Part shown: one piece after another, positions 52,726 through 62,180 of the stretch
Layout: each line of letters begins with the position of its first letter
How positions within the stretch are numbered: the stretch's first letter is position 1
Source: Spirochaetales bacterium
GTDB lineage: Bacteria; Spirochaetota; Spirochaetia; SZUA-6; RPPD01
Reading direction: 5' to 3'
Assembly (NCBI GenBank): GCA_016930675.1
Contig: JAFGGG010000001.1
Span: 44,200 to 108,199 of the forward strand
DNA: 64,000 bases
The notes under the pieces: model-generated
What the model was told of the DNA's origin: nothing
The model's database searches: none
Seen by the model: the letters and a program-made list of their open reading frames with translations, nothing else
Made by a program: the position numbers and the translations under genes

Positions 52726-53127
52726 TTATTTCCCAATAACCTGAACGCTTACCGATCGGGTGCGCGGGCCGTCAAACTCACAAAAAAAGATACCCTGCCA
52801 GGTTCCCAACGCAAGCTTCCCGGAATTTACGGGAACGTGCACACTGGATCCCATTAAACTGGCTTTTATATGCGCATCTGAATTACCTTCCATGTGAGTA
52901 TAATCACCCCTGGCGGGAACAAGCTTATTAAGCATCATCTTGATGTCACGCACCACCGCGGGATCGGCCGCTTCATTTACAGTCACACCGGCAGTGGTAT
53001 GGGGAATATACACGACGCAAACACCCTCTAGGACTCCGGATTTGGCAACACATTCCCTACACGATGCTGTTATGTTCACAAACTGCGTGGGCTGCTCTGT
53101 TCTTACCTTGAACTGCGAATATGACAT
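52726..53127 (-). CDS. yjbQ: YjbQ (UPF0047) family protein
   Basis: 133 residues of the UPF0047/YjbQ fold: VNITASCRECVAKSGVLEGVCVVYIPHTTAGVTVNEAADPAVVRDI, then HMEGNSDAHIKASLMGSSVHVP and a beta-barrel end (GTWQGIFFCEFDGPRTRSV). The conserved His and Asp cluster around HTTAG and NSDAHIK binds metal in solved structures; a thiamine-phosphate-synthase-like activity has been reported for a member. It lies between ctpA and rsmE, three bases from rsmE. Confidence 0.9.
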   Translation of the reverse strand: MSYSQFKVRTEQPTQFVNITASCRECVAKSGVLEGVCVVYIPHTTAGVTVNEAADPAVVRDIKMMLNKLVPARGDYTHMEGNSDAHIKASLMGSSVHVPVNSGKLALGTWQGIFFCEFDGPRTRSVSVQVIGK

Positions 53128-53148
53128 TTTGTAAAATCTTTTATAACT

Positions 53149-54579
53149 CTACCTTTCTAAAATAATAGCCACCGCTTTTTCCAGTACCGGATCGATGCTC
53201 ACGTCATAGACCGGAGGATTATTATTGGTCCGATTCATTTCATTCTTAATCAATCTCTTTAACGCGAGCTCTCTGAGAGCTATCCCCTGCTTTTTTAACG
53301 TTGTGATAAAATCATCGATGGCCTTTTCATTGGCATGAGGATGCGCTTTAACGAAATTCGTAATGGTGTTCTCTTTAATGAGTTTTTCATACGAGGTTTT
53401 CTCTGCTTCCGAATATTCTTCTTCTTTTACTTCAACATCGGGTTTTACACCAACTTTATCTATGCTGATTCCCTTAGGAGTATAATACTTGGCAACCGTA
53501 AGTCTGAATCCCGAATCACCCATTACCTTGGCGTGCTGAACCGTACCTTTTCCGTATGATGTCTCACCTATAATCAGCGCCCGGCCCGTATCCTGTAACG
53601 CGCCCGCCAGAATCTCCGCCGCTGAAGCCGAACCGCGATCAATCAGAACAACAACAGGAATGTTCTCAGGTACAATAGTTTTATAGGGCGTGGCATTGTA
53701 GACCACATTGTCGGATGCGGCCCTTGCTTTTACACTTACAATAGGTCCCTGTGAAAGAAAAAAATCCGATACCGATACGACCGAAGGCAACAACCCACCC
53801 GGATTGGAACGCAGGTCCACAATCAATCCCTTATAATTTTGCTTTTTAAAATCCAAAAGCACTTCTTTCACCCTGTCTACCGTATATGAGGTAAACTCGA
53901 TAATCTTAAGATACCCGATACCCTGGGGCATAACAGCGCTCTTCACGGTAGGTATCTCTATAACAGCTCTGGTTACCGTAACATCGAAAACCAGAGAGTT
54001 CCCGCGCTGCAAGGTCATGCTCACATCGGTACCCGGTTTGCCGCGCAATCGCCTTACTACCTCATCCAAACTGAGCTCATAAGTCGATTCACCGTCGACC
54101 TTGATAATAAGATCCCCGGCCGTAACACCGGCTTTATAAGCCGGAGTGCCTTCAATTGGGGAGATTACCTCAACAGGCGTGTTTTCGGTGCGCTCACCTT
54201 GATTTTCCGTAGCCGGCCTTTTCTTCGAGATAACCAGCCCCACACCGCCGAAAGATCCTTGTGAAGTATCGGTTAAATAGTGAAGTTCTTCCGGAGTAAG
54301 ATAAGCGGAAAAAGGATCGTCCAAAGCCTTGAACATACCTTTTAAGGCTCCGTCAATGAGGGCATTCACCTCTGTTTTTTCTTCATCAACATAATACTGT
54401 TGTATGTAATAGTATATTTCAGTAAATTTCTCCAATGCTTTCTTGGAATCATTACTGCTGTTTTGAGCAATAAGATTCGGTGTGAGTGATAAAAAAAGGA
54501 CCAAACACAACAGTCCCATGGTAATACTTACCCAAAAAAATCGTTCTTTTAATTGCTTTCTCTTGTCAATGCTTTCCAT
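53149..54579 (-). CDS. ctpA: S41-family carboxyl-terminal processing protease (CtpA-like)
   Basis: 476 residues. A signal peptide or single membrane helix (MGLLCLVLFLSLTP) is followed by a short helical stretch, a PDZ domain (~100-200: GGVGLVI, GTPAYKAGVTAGDLII) and the serine protease core. The nucleophile Ser is in DRGSASAAEILAGAL and the Lys in GETSYGKGTVQ, the catalytic Ser/Lys dyad of S41. Periplasmic enzymes of this type trim C-termini of envelope proteins. First gene of the leftward run with yjbQ, rsmE and the glycosyltransferase. Ribosome binding site GGAG before ATG 54579. Confidence 0.92.
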   Translation of the reverse strand: MESIDKRKQLKERFFWVSITMGLLCLVLFLSLTPNLIAQNSSNDSKKALEKFTEIYYYIQQYYVDEEKTEVNALIDGALKGMFKALDDPFSAYLTPEELHYLTDTSQGSFGGVGLVISKKRPATENQGERTENTPVEVISPIEGTPAYKAGVTAGDLIIKVDGESTYELSLDEVVRRLRGKPGTDVSMTLQRGNSLVFDVTVTRAVIEIPTVKSAVMPQGIGYLKIIEFTSYTVDRVKEVLLDFKKQNYKGLIVDLRSNPGGLLPSVVSVSDFFLSQGPIVSVKARAASDNVVYNATPYKTIVPENIPVVVLIDRGSASAAEILAGALQDTGRALIIGETSYGKGTVQHAKVMGDSGFRLTVAKYYTPKGISIDKVGVKPDVEVKEEEYSEAEKTSYEKLIKENTITNFVKAHPHANEKAIDDFITTLKKQGIALRELALKRLIKNEMNRTNNNPPVYDVSIDPVLEKAVAIILER

Positions 54580-54664
54580 GATATTACTCCATACAATAAA
54601 TAATAATTATTTGTCAATATATCCCTTGACCTAAATATAGCACAAAAGTTACACTCCGGCTATT

Positions 54665-55090
54665 ATGAAGCCAAAAAGATTCATTTTTCTTTGGATTGCC
54701 GTCTGGGAATGTATAAAGATTCTGCTTTTAATGTCAGCCGCGAGTGCTGTTTTTGAAAAAACACTTATCCTTGAGCGTAATGGTATTTACTGGCTGGTGC
54801 TGCTCTGCGGGGGCCAGCTTTTAATACCCGCGATTGCTCTTGTTTTGTTTTTTAAGAAAACCCAATTTACTCCTTTACTGCCCTTCTTGCGGATAGGTAA
54901 AATTATTACTCTCTTTACCTGTTTCATTATCCTTTTACTCGAACTCACCCGTGAAACCGTATTTTCCCTGCATTTTATTTTTTTACCTTTCACTATGAGT
55001 ACTCCGCTTTTTCTCTTTATAATTTTTTCGATAGATTTGATTTTTCTTTCTGTTATACTATCATTAAAAGAGGAAAAGAGGAGGAACTAA
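54665..55090 (+). CDS. Small integral membrane protein of unknown function
   Basis: 141 residues with four evident hydrophobic segments (about 8-28, 40-62, 72-95, 100-135) and a basic C-terminus (LKEEKRRN). No recognised family or motif. Its stop overlaps the start of the MinD-like gene by one base (TAATG), so translation is probably coupled and the two proteins may act together at the membrane. Divergent from ctpA. Confidence 0.65.
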   Translation: MKPKRFIFLWIAVWECIKILLLMSAASAVFEKTLILERNGIYWLVLLCGGQLLIPAIALVLFFKKTQFTPLLPFLRIGKIITLFTCFIILLLELTRETVFSLHFIFLPFTMSTPLFLFIIFSIDLIFLSVILSLKEEKRRN

Positions 55091-56232
55091 TGCACATCAT
55101 CCCCATCGCGAGCGGAAAAGGGGGTGTAGGGAAATCACTTATTGCAGCCAATCTCTCTATTGCTCTGGCCCAGGCCGGGAAAAGGGTAATTCTGGCGGAT
55201 GTTGATTTGGGCGGATCAAACCTGCACATGCTGCTGGGACTACGATCGATTAAAAAGGGAATCGGAACCTATCTCTCCAATCAAAAACTATCATTTAAGG
55301 ATCTTCTTATTAAGACTAAATATAAAGGTCTGGATTTCATTCCCGGAGATGCTGAAATTCCGGGTACGGCTAACCTTTCTCACACTCAAAAGAACAAACT
55401 TATCAAGAATTTGACTTCGTTAGACACGGAATATCTTATAATAGATCTGGCAGCAGGCACCAATTTTAACGTGATAGACTTCTTTCTCATTTCAAGCAGA
55501 GGGATTATCGTTACAATGCCTACCCTCACCGCAACATTAAATGCGTACCTTTTTATAAAAAACGCTCTCTTCCGAATCCTCTACTCCCTCATAGAAAAAA
55601 ACTCCCCTGTACTTGCCTATTTGGATGAACTGAAAAAGAAAGGCGACGGTCTGCAAAAAATATATCTTCCGCAATTATTGGATAATATTAAAGCGCTGGA
55701 CAAAAAAGTATACACCTCTTACCGGAAAAAAGCGGAGCATTTTCACCCGCGGTTGATCCTAAACCTTTTGGAGAATCAAAAAGACACTACAATCGCGGAG
55801 AGATTACGGCGTTCCGTAAAAGAGTATTTAGGAATCGATATTGAACATCTGGGGGTTATGTATAGAGACGAAATGCAGGATATCGCGCTTAATTCCCGGC
55901 TTCCCCTGCTGGTGTATAAACCGCAGTCCATCCTTTCGGGAGCTATCTACAGGATTGCCGATAAACTCACCCAATACGTGGAGGATGAAGAGCAGCTGCT
56001 CGATATCTCAAGCTTTGATGAAAGTTTTCAGGTGGCTGAGCTGGAAGCTGAAATAGATTTTTCCGAAAGGTTGCGCTATATAGAGGAGCTTATGCATTCC
56101 AACTCACTGAGCATGGGTGACCTTGTAGATATTATCAGATCACAGCATATTGAAATTGAAAAACTAAAAAAAGAGAACCAGTTATTAAAAACCAAGCTGG
56201 CCAAAGCCGTTCGAGAGGGTTTTAAGTTATAA
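55090..56232 (+). CDS. MinD/ParA-family ATPase (FlhG-like)
   Basis: 380 residues. The deviant Walker A motif is IASGKGGVGKSLIAANLSIALA (residues ~6-27), the second Asp motif ILADVDLGGSNLHMLLG, and switch LIIDLAAGTNFNVIDF. This is the MinD/FlhG (YlxH) branch of the ParA superfamily, larger than the usual ~270-300. The extra C-terminal ~90 residues are coiled coil (ELMHSNSLSMGD to KLAKAVREGF). Such ATPases position structures at the cell pole or membrane. GGAGGAACTA ribosome binding site; the following DUF342 gene starts 15 bases later. No flagellar gene is in view. Confidence 0.88.
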   Translation: MHIIPIASGKGGVGKSLIAANLSIALAQAGKRVILADVDLGGSNLHMLLGLRSIKKGIGTYLSNQKLSFKDLLIKTKYKGLDFIPGDAEIPGTANLSHTQKNKLIKNLTSLDTEYLIIDLAAGTNFNVIDFFLISSRGIIVTMPTLTATLNAYLFIKNALFRILYSLIEKNSPVLAYLDELKKKGDGLQKIYLPQLLDNIKALDKKVYTSYRKKAEHFHPRLILNLLENQKDTTIAERLRRSVKEYLGIDIEHLGVMYRDEMQDIALNSRLPLLVYKPQSILSGAIYRIADKLTQYVEDEEQLLDISSFDESFQVAELEAEIDFSERLRYIEELMHSNSLSMGDLVDIIRSQHIEIEKLKKENQLLKTKLAKAVREGFKL

Positions 56233-56247
56233 AAGTGGGGGAAATGA

Positions 56248-59193
56248 ATGGCAGCCTTTTTAAAGGGAAATTTAGATCTTTTAATTGATCCTCTGGAAAT
56301 TGAGGCCAGTTTAGAGTTCACTGTTAATGAAAACGGTCAGATCTGGTCTCGTGAAAAGATTATCACCCTTTTAAAACAAAAACTTATCATCGACAGTGTT
56401 AATCCGCTTGAGCTGGAAAGGGCGATTCACCATTTTAAACAGTTAACCCAAGGCAGTCACAGTATTGTGATTGCCAGAGGTGTTGCACCGCAGCCGCCCC
56501 AACACGGTACCATAAAATGGCAGGAACTCCCTGTTCCGGAATCACTTTCAAAAACCGTGGATTCAATAGTAAAAAAAGCCCCTCCGCCTGTTGTTTTTGA
56601 TTACAAACTGACTAAAATAAAATCCCCGAAAGAAGCTCGTGAAAAGAAAGCTTTTGGTTTTTTTAAAATCAAAAACGCCAAAACAAAGGATTATTATGTA
56701 AAAGAAATAAAAGAAAAGGCGGTTGTATCTCCTGAAGTTAAAAGAATAGCCTACGCGGAAAAAGCAAGCCTGATCGCGACTATTATAGATCCTGTGCCGG
56801 GAACGGCCGGAAAAAATATCTTTGGTCATCCGGTCCCGCCTCCTGCGGCAAAAAAAATCAAACTCTTCTATGGCGACGGTATTTCACAAAAGGACAAGCA
56901 GTGCTTCGCGGATGTGACGGGAATCATAAGGATCGGGAGCAATTGGATCGATATTATTCCCTATGAAGCCACGTACTACAGGGTTTATCCATCGGAAGAC
57001 GGTCTGGACTGTTTTTTAGACTTTTCCCCGGGCTCCGGCGGCATGCACGATATTTCGGGGGATGAAATATATAAAAAGGCGCTTGAGCTGAACTTTAAGG
57101 AAACGGATCTTATTCCTGCCGTTAAAATAAGCGGCATTATCAATCAAAGCCAACAATACAATAAAGCCCTTAAAGCATATTCCCTCTGTCTGGAAATAGA
57201 ACCGCTTATAAAACTCATCGTTTCGGAAGACAAGCTGAAGGCCGTACTTTCTCTGCGCAAAGGCAGGGGGCAGGGGGAAACCCTAAGTTTAAAAGCAATC
57301 AGCACAGCGATCACGGATGCGGCACTGAAAAACTTAAATCTGGCAAGGATTAAACAGGATATTCTTGATTTTTATAAAGGCAGCGCGCGGGAGCTTGATG
57401 ATTATGTATTAATTGAGGGTACTCCTCCGGCCAAGGGTGAAAACGGACAATTGATATGGGAAGTTGCGTTTGAAGATCAGGAAGCCCTGCTCGCACTGAA
57501 AAACCAGTTCGCAGAGCAGGAGGCCGGAGTTTTTTCTTCTTTAAAGGAGTTTCCTCTCTCACTTGTGGAGAGCATAGCAAAGGTAAAGCGGGACGATAAA
57601 ATCGCTTTGGTACGACCTCCGGAAATCGGATACCCGGGTCAGGATGTGTACGGCAAAAAAATCGAAGGCAGACCGGGAAAAGAAGTGAAGTATAAACTTT
57701 ATGAAAACATAAAGGAATACGGCCATTATATTTTGGCGGGGCAGGAAGGATTCTTGGAAAAAGGGGAAAAGGACGGTGTAGTGCTTCTTCGCATCAGACC
57801 GTGTGTTGACGCCAAAGTATATGTAATGCTTTCCGATGATAAGATGCAGGCCTTTTTGTCCATCATACCGCCCAAAGGCGCCGGTTCTCATCTTTCCTTA
57901 GAGGAACTGCTGGCCTTTATCGAAAAACAGGGTGTTATTCACGGTCTGAATGAAGAGATCATACGGACATGTCTGGAGAAAAGCATTAAAGGAGCCGAGG
58001 TGGATAATGTACTGATTGCCAGCGGTACAGCACCTATACACGGAATCGGAGAACGCATTCACATCAGGGTGCTGGAAGCCACGGGCAAACAGGTACGGAT
58101 TAGAGAGGACGGCCGCGCGGATTACAAACAGCAGGATAAAATTACAGTGGTAAAAAAGGGAGACCTTTTAGCGGAAATTACGCCTCCCAGAGAAGAAACG
58201 TCGGACGGTATGGATGTGCTGGCCAATCCGGTGCCCGCAAAGCAAAAAGCGGGTGTATCGTATACCGTGGGAGCTAACGCCAGAAAAGAACTGCAGCCCA
58301 ACGGTGTGATAAAAATATTTGCAGCAGTGGACGGCGAGTTTGTATTTAAAAAGAATGTCATCAATGTCCGGGAACTACATCTGGTAAAAAATAATGTGGG
58401 ACTGGAAACCGGTAATGTAAAATTTCCCGGCTCGGTCTATGTTATAGGATCGGTACAGGCAGGTTTTAGTGTGATTTCCGGTGAGAATATTGTGGTTGAG
58501 AATGTGGTTGAAGAAGCATTGATTTCTGCGGACGGCTCCATCATCATAAAAAAAGGTGTAAAGGGTAATGGAAAAGCAATCTTAAGATCGAAACAGAATA
58601 TACATTGCCTATTCGCGGAGAACGCCTTCATTCTCGCGGTCGGAGAACTGCGCATTAGAAATTCCTTATTGCACTGCAATGTAAAATGCAACGGCAGACT
58701 CATTCTGGGCAAAGAGAAGGGAACGATTATGGGCGGGCATATTAGGGTAAAATACGGAATGGAACTGATTAACCTGGGCTCAATAAGTGAAGTGAAAACC
58801 AAGATTTCCTTCGGTCAGGACTATTTGGTCGGTGATCAAATTGAACTCGAAGAAAAAGAGATTAAAAAATTAGGCGATCGCGTGCTTGACTGTGATGCGC
58901 TGATGAAGACCTATAAAAAAGGCGGCGGCGCGTATCAGGAAAAATTAAAAACCACACGAGAGGAAAAACTGCAATGCCTTAAGCTCATGGAAAAACACTC
59001 ACAAAGATTATTCCTCTTAAGAGAAAAGTTCGAAGAACACTATCCGTCGGAAGTTATTGTAAAGGGTACTGTTTATCCCGGTGTTGTTATTGAAAGTCAT
59101 GGCCGTATTTATGAGGTTAAAGAAGAAAAAAGCATGACCGCGTTTGTGTTCAATCCGAGAATCGGCACCATAGAAATAAAGCCGCTCACATAA
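56248..59193 (+). CDS. DUF342 (FapA-like) polymer-forming beta-helix protein
   Basis: 981 residues, about 1.5-2 times a normal DUF342 protein (~450-650). Several FapA modules repeat: IARGVAPQPPQHG (N-terminal half), a second set around VLIEGTPPAKGENG and IEGRPGKEVK, a third around VLIASGTAPIHGIGE. These are followed by a right-handed beta-helix at ~690-860 (GNVKFPGSVYVIGSV, GENIVVENVVEEALISADGSI), typical of bactofilin-like DUF342 cores. The C-terminal ~120 residues are charged and partly coiled coil. It probably assembles into a cytoplasmic scaffold. It follows the MinD-like gene and likely forms one unit with it. Confidence 0.85.
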   Translation: MAAFLKGNLDLLIDPLEIEASLEFTVNENGQIWSREKIITLLKQKLIIDSVNPLELERAIHHFKQLTQGSHSIVIARGVAPQPPQHGTIKWQELPVPESLSKTVDSIVKKAPPPVVFDYKLTKIKSPKEAREKKAFGFFKIKNAKTKDYYVKEIKEKAVVSPEVKRIAYAEKASLIATIIDPVPGTAGKNIFGHPVPPPAAKKIKLFYGDGISQKDKQCFADVTGIIRIGSNWIDIIPYEATYYRVYPSEDGLDCFLDFSPGSGGMHDISGDEIYKKALELNFKETDLIPAVKISGIINQSQQYNKALKAYSLCLEIEPLIKLIVSEDKLKAVLSLRKGRGQGETLSLKAISTAITDAALKNLNLARIKQDILDFYKGSARELDDYVLIEGTPPAKGENGQLIWEVAFEDQEALLALKNQFAEQEAGVFSSLKEFPLSLVESIAKVKRDDKIALVRPPEIGYPGQDVYGKKIEGRPGKEVKYKLYENIKEYGHYILAGQEGFLEKGEKDGVVLLRIRPCVDAKVYVMLSDDKMQAFLSIIPPKGAGSHLSLEELLAFIEKQGVIHGLNEEIIRTCLEKSIKGAEVDNVLIASGTAPIHGIGERIHIRVLEATGKQVRIREDGRADYKQQDKITVVKKGDLLAEITPPREETSDGMDVLANPVPAKQKAGVSYTVGANARKELQPNGVIKIFAAVDGEFVFKKNVINVRELHLVKNNVGLETGNVKFPGSVYVIGSVQAGFSVISGENIVVENVVEEALISADGSIIIKKGVKGNGKAILRSKQNIHCLFAENAFILAVGELRIRNSLLHCNVKCNGRLILGKEKGTIMGGHIRVKYGMELINLGSISEVKTKISFGQDYLVGDQIELEEKEIKKLGDRVLDCDALMKTYKKGGGAYQEKLKTTREEKLQCLKLMEKHSQRLFLLREKFEEHYPSEVIVKGTVYPGVVIESHGRIYEVKEEKSMTAFVFNPRIGTIEIKPLT

Positions 59194-59210
59194 ATCCGCC
59201 TAACAATCTC

Positions 59211-60524
59211 TTATAAAAAAGTATGTAAAAGAAAATCAGCAAGCTCTTTTGTGTCATTAGTGATTGCAGTTGATTTTTTAGGCAGGTTAAGTGCTTGTTT
59301 TAAACTCGCGGGAAGCTCAGGTTCATTTCCGGTTGCCTGTTTTACTATTTCTCTGAATTTCGCAGCGTGAGCGGTGGAAAGGGTAACAATATGCACGGGG
59401 CGTTTTGCTTGATCCGCCAGCATCCGCTTGGCGGCCAGATACCCCACAGCCGTATGAGGATCTATGAACAACTTCTTCTGCCGGTATACATCGGCAATAA
59501 CCTGCAATGTCTCCTTATCTGTTACCACTTCACCATGGATCATGGCAGCCATAGCCTTGTGCTTATAGCCGAATATTTCCTGTAAACGCTCAAAGTTGCT
59601 GGGATTCCCCACATCCATGGCATTAGAAAGTGTATGGAGTGAAGCTTTGGGTTTATATTCTTTACTCGCCAGATACTCCGGTACAATATCATTAATATTC
59701 GTGGCAGCGATAAACTTATCCACCGGCAGCCCCCAGCACCAGGCATAGACTCCCGCCGTTAAATTCCCAAAGTTTCCACTTGGTACACAAAAGATCAGGT
59801 CGCCTTCCAGTTTTTCCTTTACCTGAGTATAAGCGTATACATAATAAAAAGACTGAGGGAAGAGACGTCCGATATTTATTGAATTCGCGGACGTCAGATT
59901 AAGAGAGCCTTTTAGTTTATCATCCTGAAAAGCCTCTTTTACCATTCGCTGACAGTCATCGAACGAACCCTCAACCTCTAAAGCGTGCACATTACCTCCC
60001 AGGGTGGTAAGCTGCTTCTCCTGTAAAAAGCTTACTCGCCCTCTGGGAAAGAGAATAACCACATCAATATTATTCTTAGCATAAAAAGCTTTGGCAACCG
60101 CGCTTCCGGTGTCGCCTGAAGTGGCTACTAAAATAACAGCATGCTTGTTTTCCTCCGTAAGCACCTCTTCCATAAAAGAAGCCAGAAAACAGGCGCCGAA
60201 ATCCTTAAACGCGCAGGAAGGTCCGTGGAATAACTCGAGCAATGATATGTTTTCATCCAATGCTCTTACCTCAGGTTTAAAATTAAAGGCCCTGTTTACA
60301 ATTTTTGTTATAACCTTGTTTGTTAACTCAGTATGCAGAAATATCTGGCTGAGGCTGTCCGCTATCTGCAGAAAAGCAGTATTTTTATCCCATGAATAAA
60401 AAAGGCTGCTAAGGTTTTTTACTTCCAGGGGATGATACAAACCACCATCCGGCGCCAGTCCGGTAAAAAGCGCCTGCGTGAAATTTACTTCGGGCGCTTT
60501 ATTTCTCGTGCTTTTTAACTGCAT
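59211..60524 (-). CDS. thrC: Threonine synthase
   Basis: 437 residues. The PLP lysine lies in HGPSCAFKDFGACFLA (about residue 105), followed by VATSGDTGSAVAKAF (phosphate-binding loop) and PSGNFGNLTAGVYAW. This is the fungal/enterobacterial-type threonine synthase (subfamily 2, ~430-480 residues), converting O-phosphohomoserine to threonine. No homoserine dehydrogenase or kinase is next to it; aspartate kinase lies 54 bases upstream on the same strand, so both first and last steps of the pathway are together. Confidence 0.93.
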   Translation of the reverse strand: MQLKSTRNKAPEVNFTQALFTGLAPDGGLYHPLEVKNLSSLFYSWDKNTAFLQIADSLSQIFLHTELTNKVITKIVNRAFNFKPEVRALDENISLLELFHGPSCAFKDFGACFLASFMEEVLTEENKHAVILVATSGDTGSAVAKAFYAKNNIDVVILFPRGRVSFLQEKQLTTLGGNVHALEVEGSFDDCQRMVKEAFQDDKLKGSLNLTSANSINIGRLFPQSFYYVYAYTQVKEKLEGDLIFCVPSGNFGNLTAGVYAWCWGLPVDKFIAATNINDIVPEYLASKEYKPKASLHTLSNAMDVGNPSNFERLQEIFGYKHKAMAAMIHGEVVTDKETLQVIADVYRQKKLFIDPHTAVGYLAAKRMLADQAKRPVHIVTLSTAHAAKFREIVKQATGNEPELPASLKQALNLPKKSTAITNDTKELADFLLHTFL

Positions 60525-60578
60525 TTCCGTTTCCTTTATCCATTTTAGCGAAAAAGTCGCCGGCTTTTTCCCATATAT

Positions 60579-61988
60579 TTATCCACTGCCATGATTGGCG
60601 GCTTTTGCGGTAGTAAAAAACGCTTTATGAACTGTTGTTAATGCTCGCGCGCTGTCTTTTTTGTGAATAACAAAGGAAATATTCCTTTCTGAAGATCCTT
60701 GAGCAATAGCCAGTACATTAATCCGAGCTTTGCCTAATGCACTAAAAAGTTTGCCTGATATGCCCGGCGTGCCTCTCATATTATCACCGATCACGGCGAT
60801 AATAACCAACTCCTCAATCAGTACAAATTCATTTATGGTTTTGCTTTCCAGTTCTTTCTTTAATTCTTTGTTTAAGGATCTTACCGCTTCCAACGCCTCG
60901 TTCTGTTTTAAACCGAGACAGATACTGTGTTCCGAAGAGCCCTGAGAAATCATGATAATATTGAGAGCTGCCGAGGCCAGGATGGAAAAAATGCGTGCCG
61001 CCATTCCGGGAATACCGACCATGCCGCCGCCTTCAATATTAAGCAGCGCGATATTCTCGATACAGGCAATTCCTGAAATCGCCGCCGTATGTTTTTTAAT
61101 CTTGTTTTTGATAATCGTGCCCGCTTGCTCCGGATTAAAGGTATTTTTAATAATAATTGGGATATTCTTGTCTACCGCGGGGATCATGGTTTTGGGATGG
61201 ATAACTTCAGCTCCGAAATAAGAAAGCTCCATGGCTTCTTCATAACTGAGTTCCCTGATGGTGAACGCATTCTTTACAAAGCGCGGATCGGTACTCAACA
61301 CACCGTTTACATCCGTCCAAATCTCAATTGATTCGGCGTCAAGACCCGCCCCGATAAGCGAAGCCGTAAAATCGGATCCGTTTCTTCCCAATGTTGTGGT
61401 TACCTTATTCTCTGTTGCCGCAATAAATCCTGTAATAACCGGCACCTGCTTGATTCCCCCCACATACTTTTTAATCCGAGTATACGTCTGACTGTAAATA
61501 ACGGACGCATTGCCGTATGCATCATCCGTTACAATAAGATCACGCGCATCTATAAACAAAGCATGTACACCGCACTCATTTAAATAATGAGTCATGAGCA
61601 TACAGCTTAAACGCTCCCCGAAACTCATGACCAAATCTAAAATACGCGCGGTGCATTCTCTGATCAGCTCAACACCGTGTAAAAAATCTTTCAGTTCTCC
61701 GTGCAACTGCTCCAGATCGTGTAAGACCGGTTTGCCTTTCTGTTCTGAAAACAAGACTTTTACTGCCGTCGCATGGGTAGCTTTTATTCTGCTTATAAAA
61801 GTGAGGTAGTCCCGGTCACCCTGCTCAGCCAGAAGCGCCGCTTGAATCAATAAATTTGTAATACCTTTCATGGCCGAAAGAACCAATACGAAAGGACCGC
61901 GTTTAACCTCTGCTTTTATAATTTCCGCGACTTTCTGTATCCTGGAAGCGTCGGCAATAGAGCTGCCGCCGAATTTCAATACCTTCAC
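60579..61988 (-). CDS. lysC: Aspartate kinase
   Basis: 469 residues, GTG start with AAGGA eight bases upstream. The kinase core begins MKVLKFGGSSIADASRI, with LGRNGSDFTASLIGAGL and EIWTDVNGVLSTDPRFV as ATP/aspartate contacts. Two C-terminal ACT domains (from about 310) carry NIEGGGMVGIPGMAARIF and NIMMISQGSSEHSICL, the feedback-binding surface. It is a monofunctional enzyme of ~450-470 residues, making aspartyl phosphate for Lys, Thr and Met. The next gene on the strand, thrC, is likely co-transcribed. Confidence 0.93.
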   Translation of the reverse strand: MKVLKFGGSSIADASRIQKVAEIIKAEVKRGPFVLVLSAMKGITNLLIQAALLAEQGDRDYLTFISRIKATHATAVKVLFSEQKGKPVLHDLEQLHGELKDFLHGVELIRECTARILDLVMSFGERLSCMLMTHYLNECGVHALFIDARDLIVTDDAYGNASVIYSQTYTRIKKYVGGIKQVPVITGFIAATENKVTTTLGRNGSDFTASLIGAGLDAESIEIWTDVNGVLSTDPRFVKNAFTIRELSYEEAMELSYFGAEVIHPKTMIPAVDKNIPIIIKNTFNPEQAGTIIKNKIKKHTAAISGIACIENIALLNIEGGGMVGIPGMAARIFSILASAALNIIMISQGSSEHSICLGLKQNEALEAVRSLNKELKKELESKTINEFVLIEELVIIAVIGDNMRGTPGISGKLFSALGKARINVLAIAQGSSERNISFVIHKKDSARALTTVHKAFFTTAKAANHGSG

Positions 61989-62013
61989 CTGCCGAATCCT
62001 TTAACAAGAATAG

Positions 62014-62024
62014 TGCCAATGGCA
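62014..62024. promoter_or_regulatory. Palindromic TGCCAATGGCA upstream of lysC
   Basis: An 11-base perfect palindrome, TGCCAATGGCA, sits 25-36 bases upstream of the lysC GTG. The core word GCCAAT/ATTGGC appears again in both arms of the hairpin at 62067-62113. It could be an operator site; there is no regulator gene nearby to tie it to. Confidence 0.3.
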
Positions 62025-62066
62025 GTATAGTATACAATTTCTTTGGATTTATCTATCCCTTAATCA

Positions 62067-62113
62067 ATCATTGGCGTAATTTTTGTTGTTTTTACAAAAA
62101 TTATGCCAATGAT
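62067..62113. other. 20-bp near-perfect long hairpin between lysC and the HD-GYP gene
   Basis: A 20-bp stem (62067-62086 with 62094-62113, a single G-U pair) with a seven-base loop TGTTTTT. It has no U-tract right after either arm and lies about 80-125 bases upstream of lysC and 160 bases past the HD-GYP stop. It could end the HD-GYP transcript or form an mRNA leader of lysC. Confidence 0.6.
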
Positions 62114-62159
62114 ACGGAGCGATTTCATGGTAGATATTAAGAAAAGTTCGAGTAATTAT

Positions 62160-62180
62160 CTCTCACGGAGTACACAGAGA
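62160..62180. repeat. CTCCGTG-type dispersed repeat, copy 3 (inverted)
   Basis: CTCTCACGGAGTACACAGAGA is the reverse complement of the CTCTGTGT...CTCCGTGAG pattern at 28496-28522. A short tandem of TTCGTGTAC-like nonamers (about three units) follows at 62209-62241. Both sit in the gap between the HD-GYP gene's stop and lysC. Confidence 0.55.
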
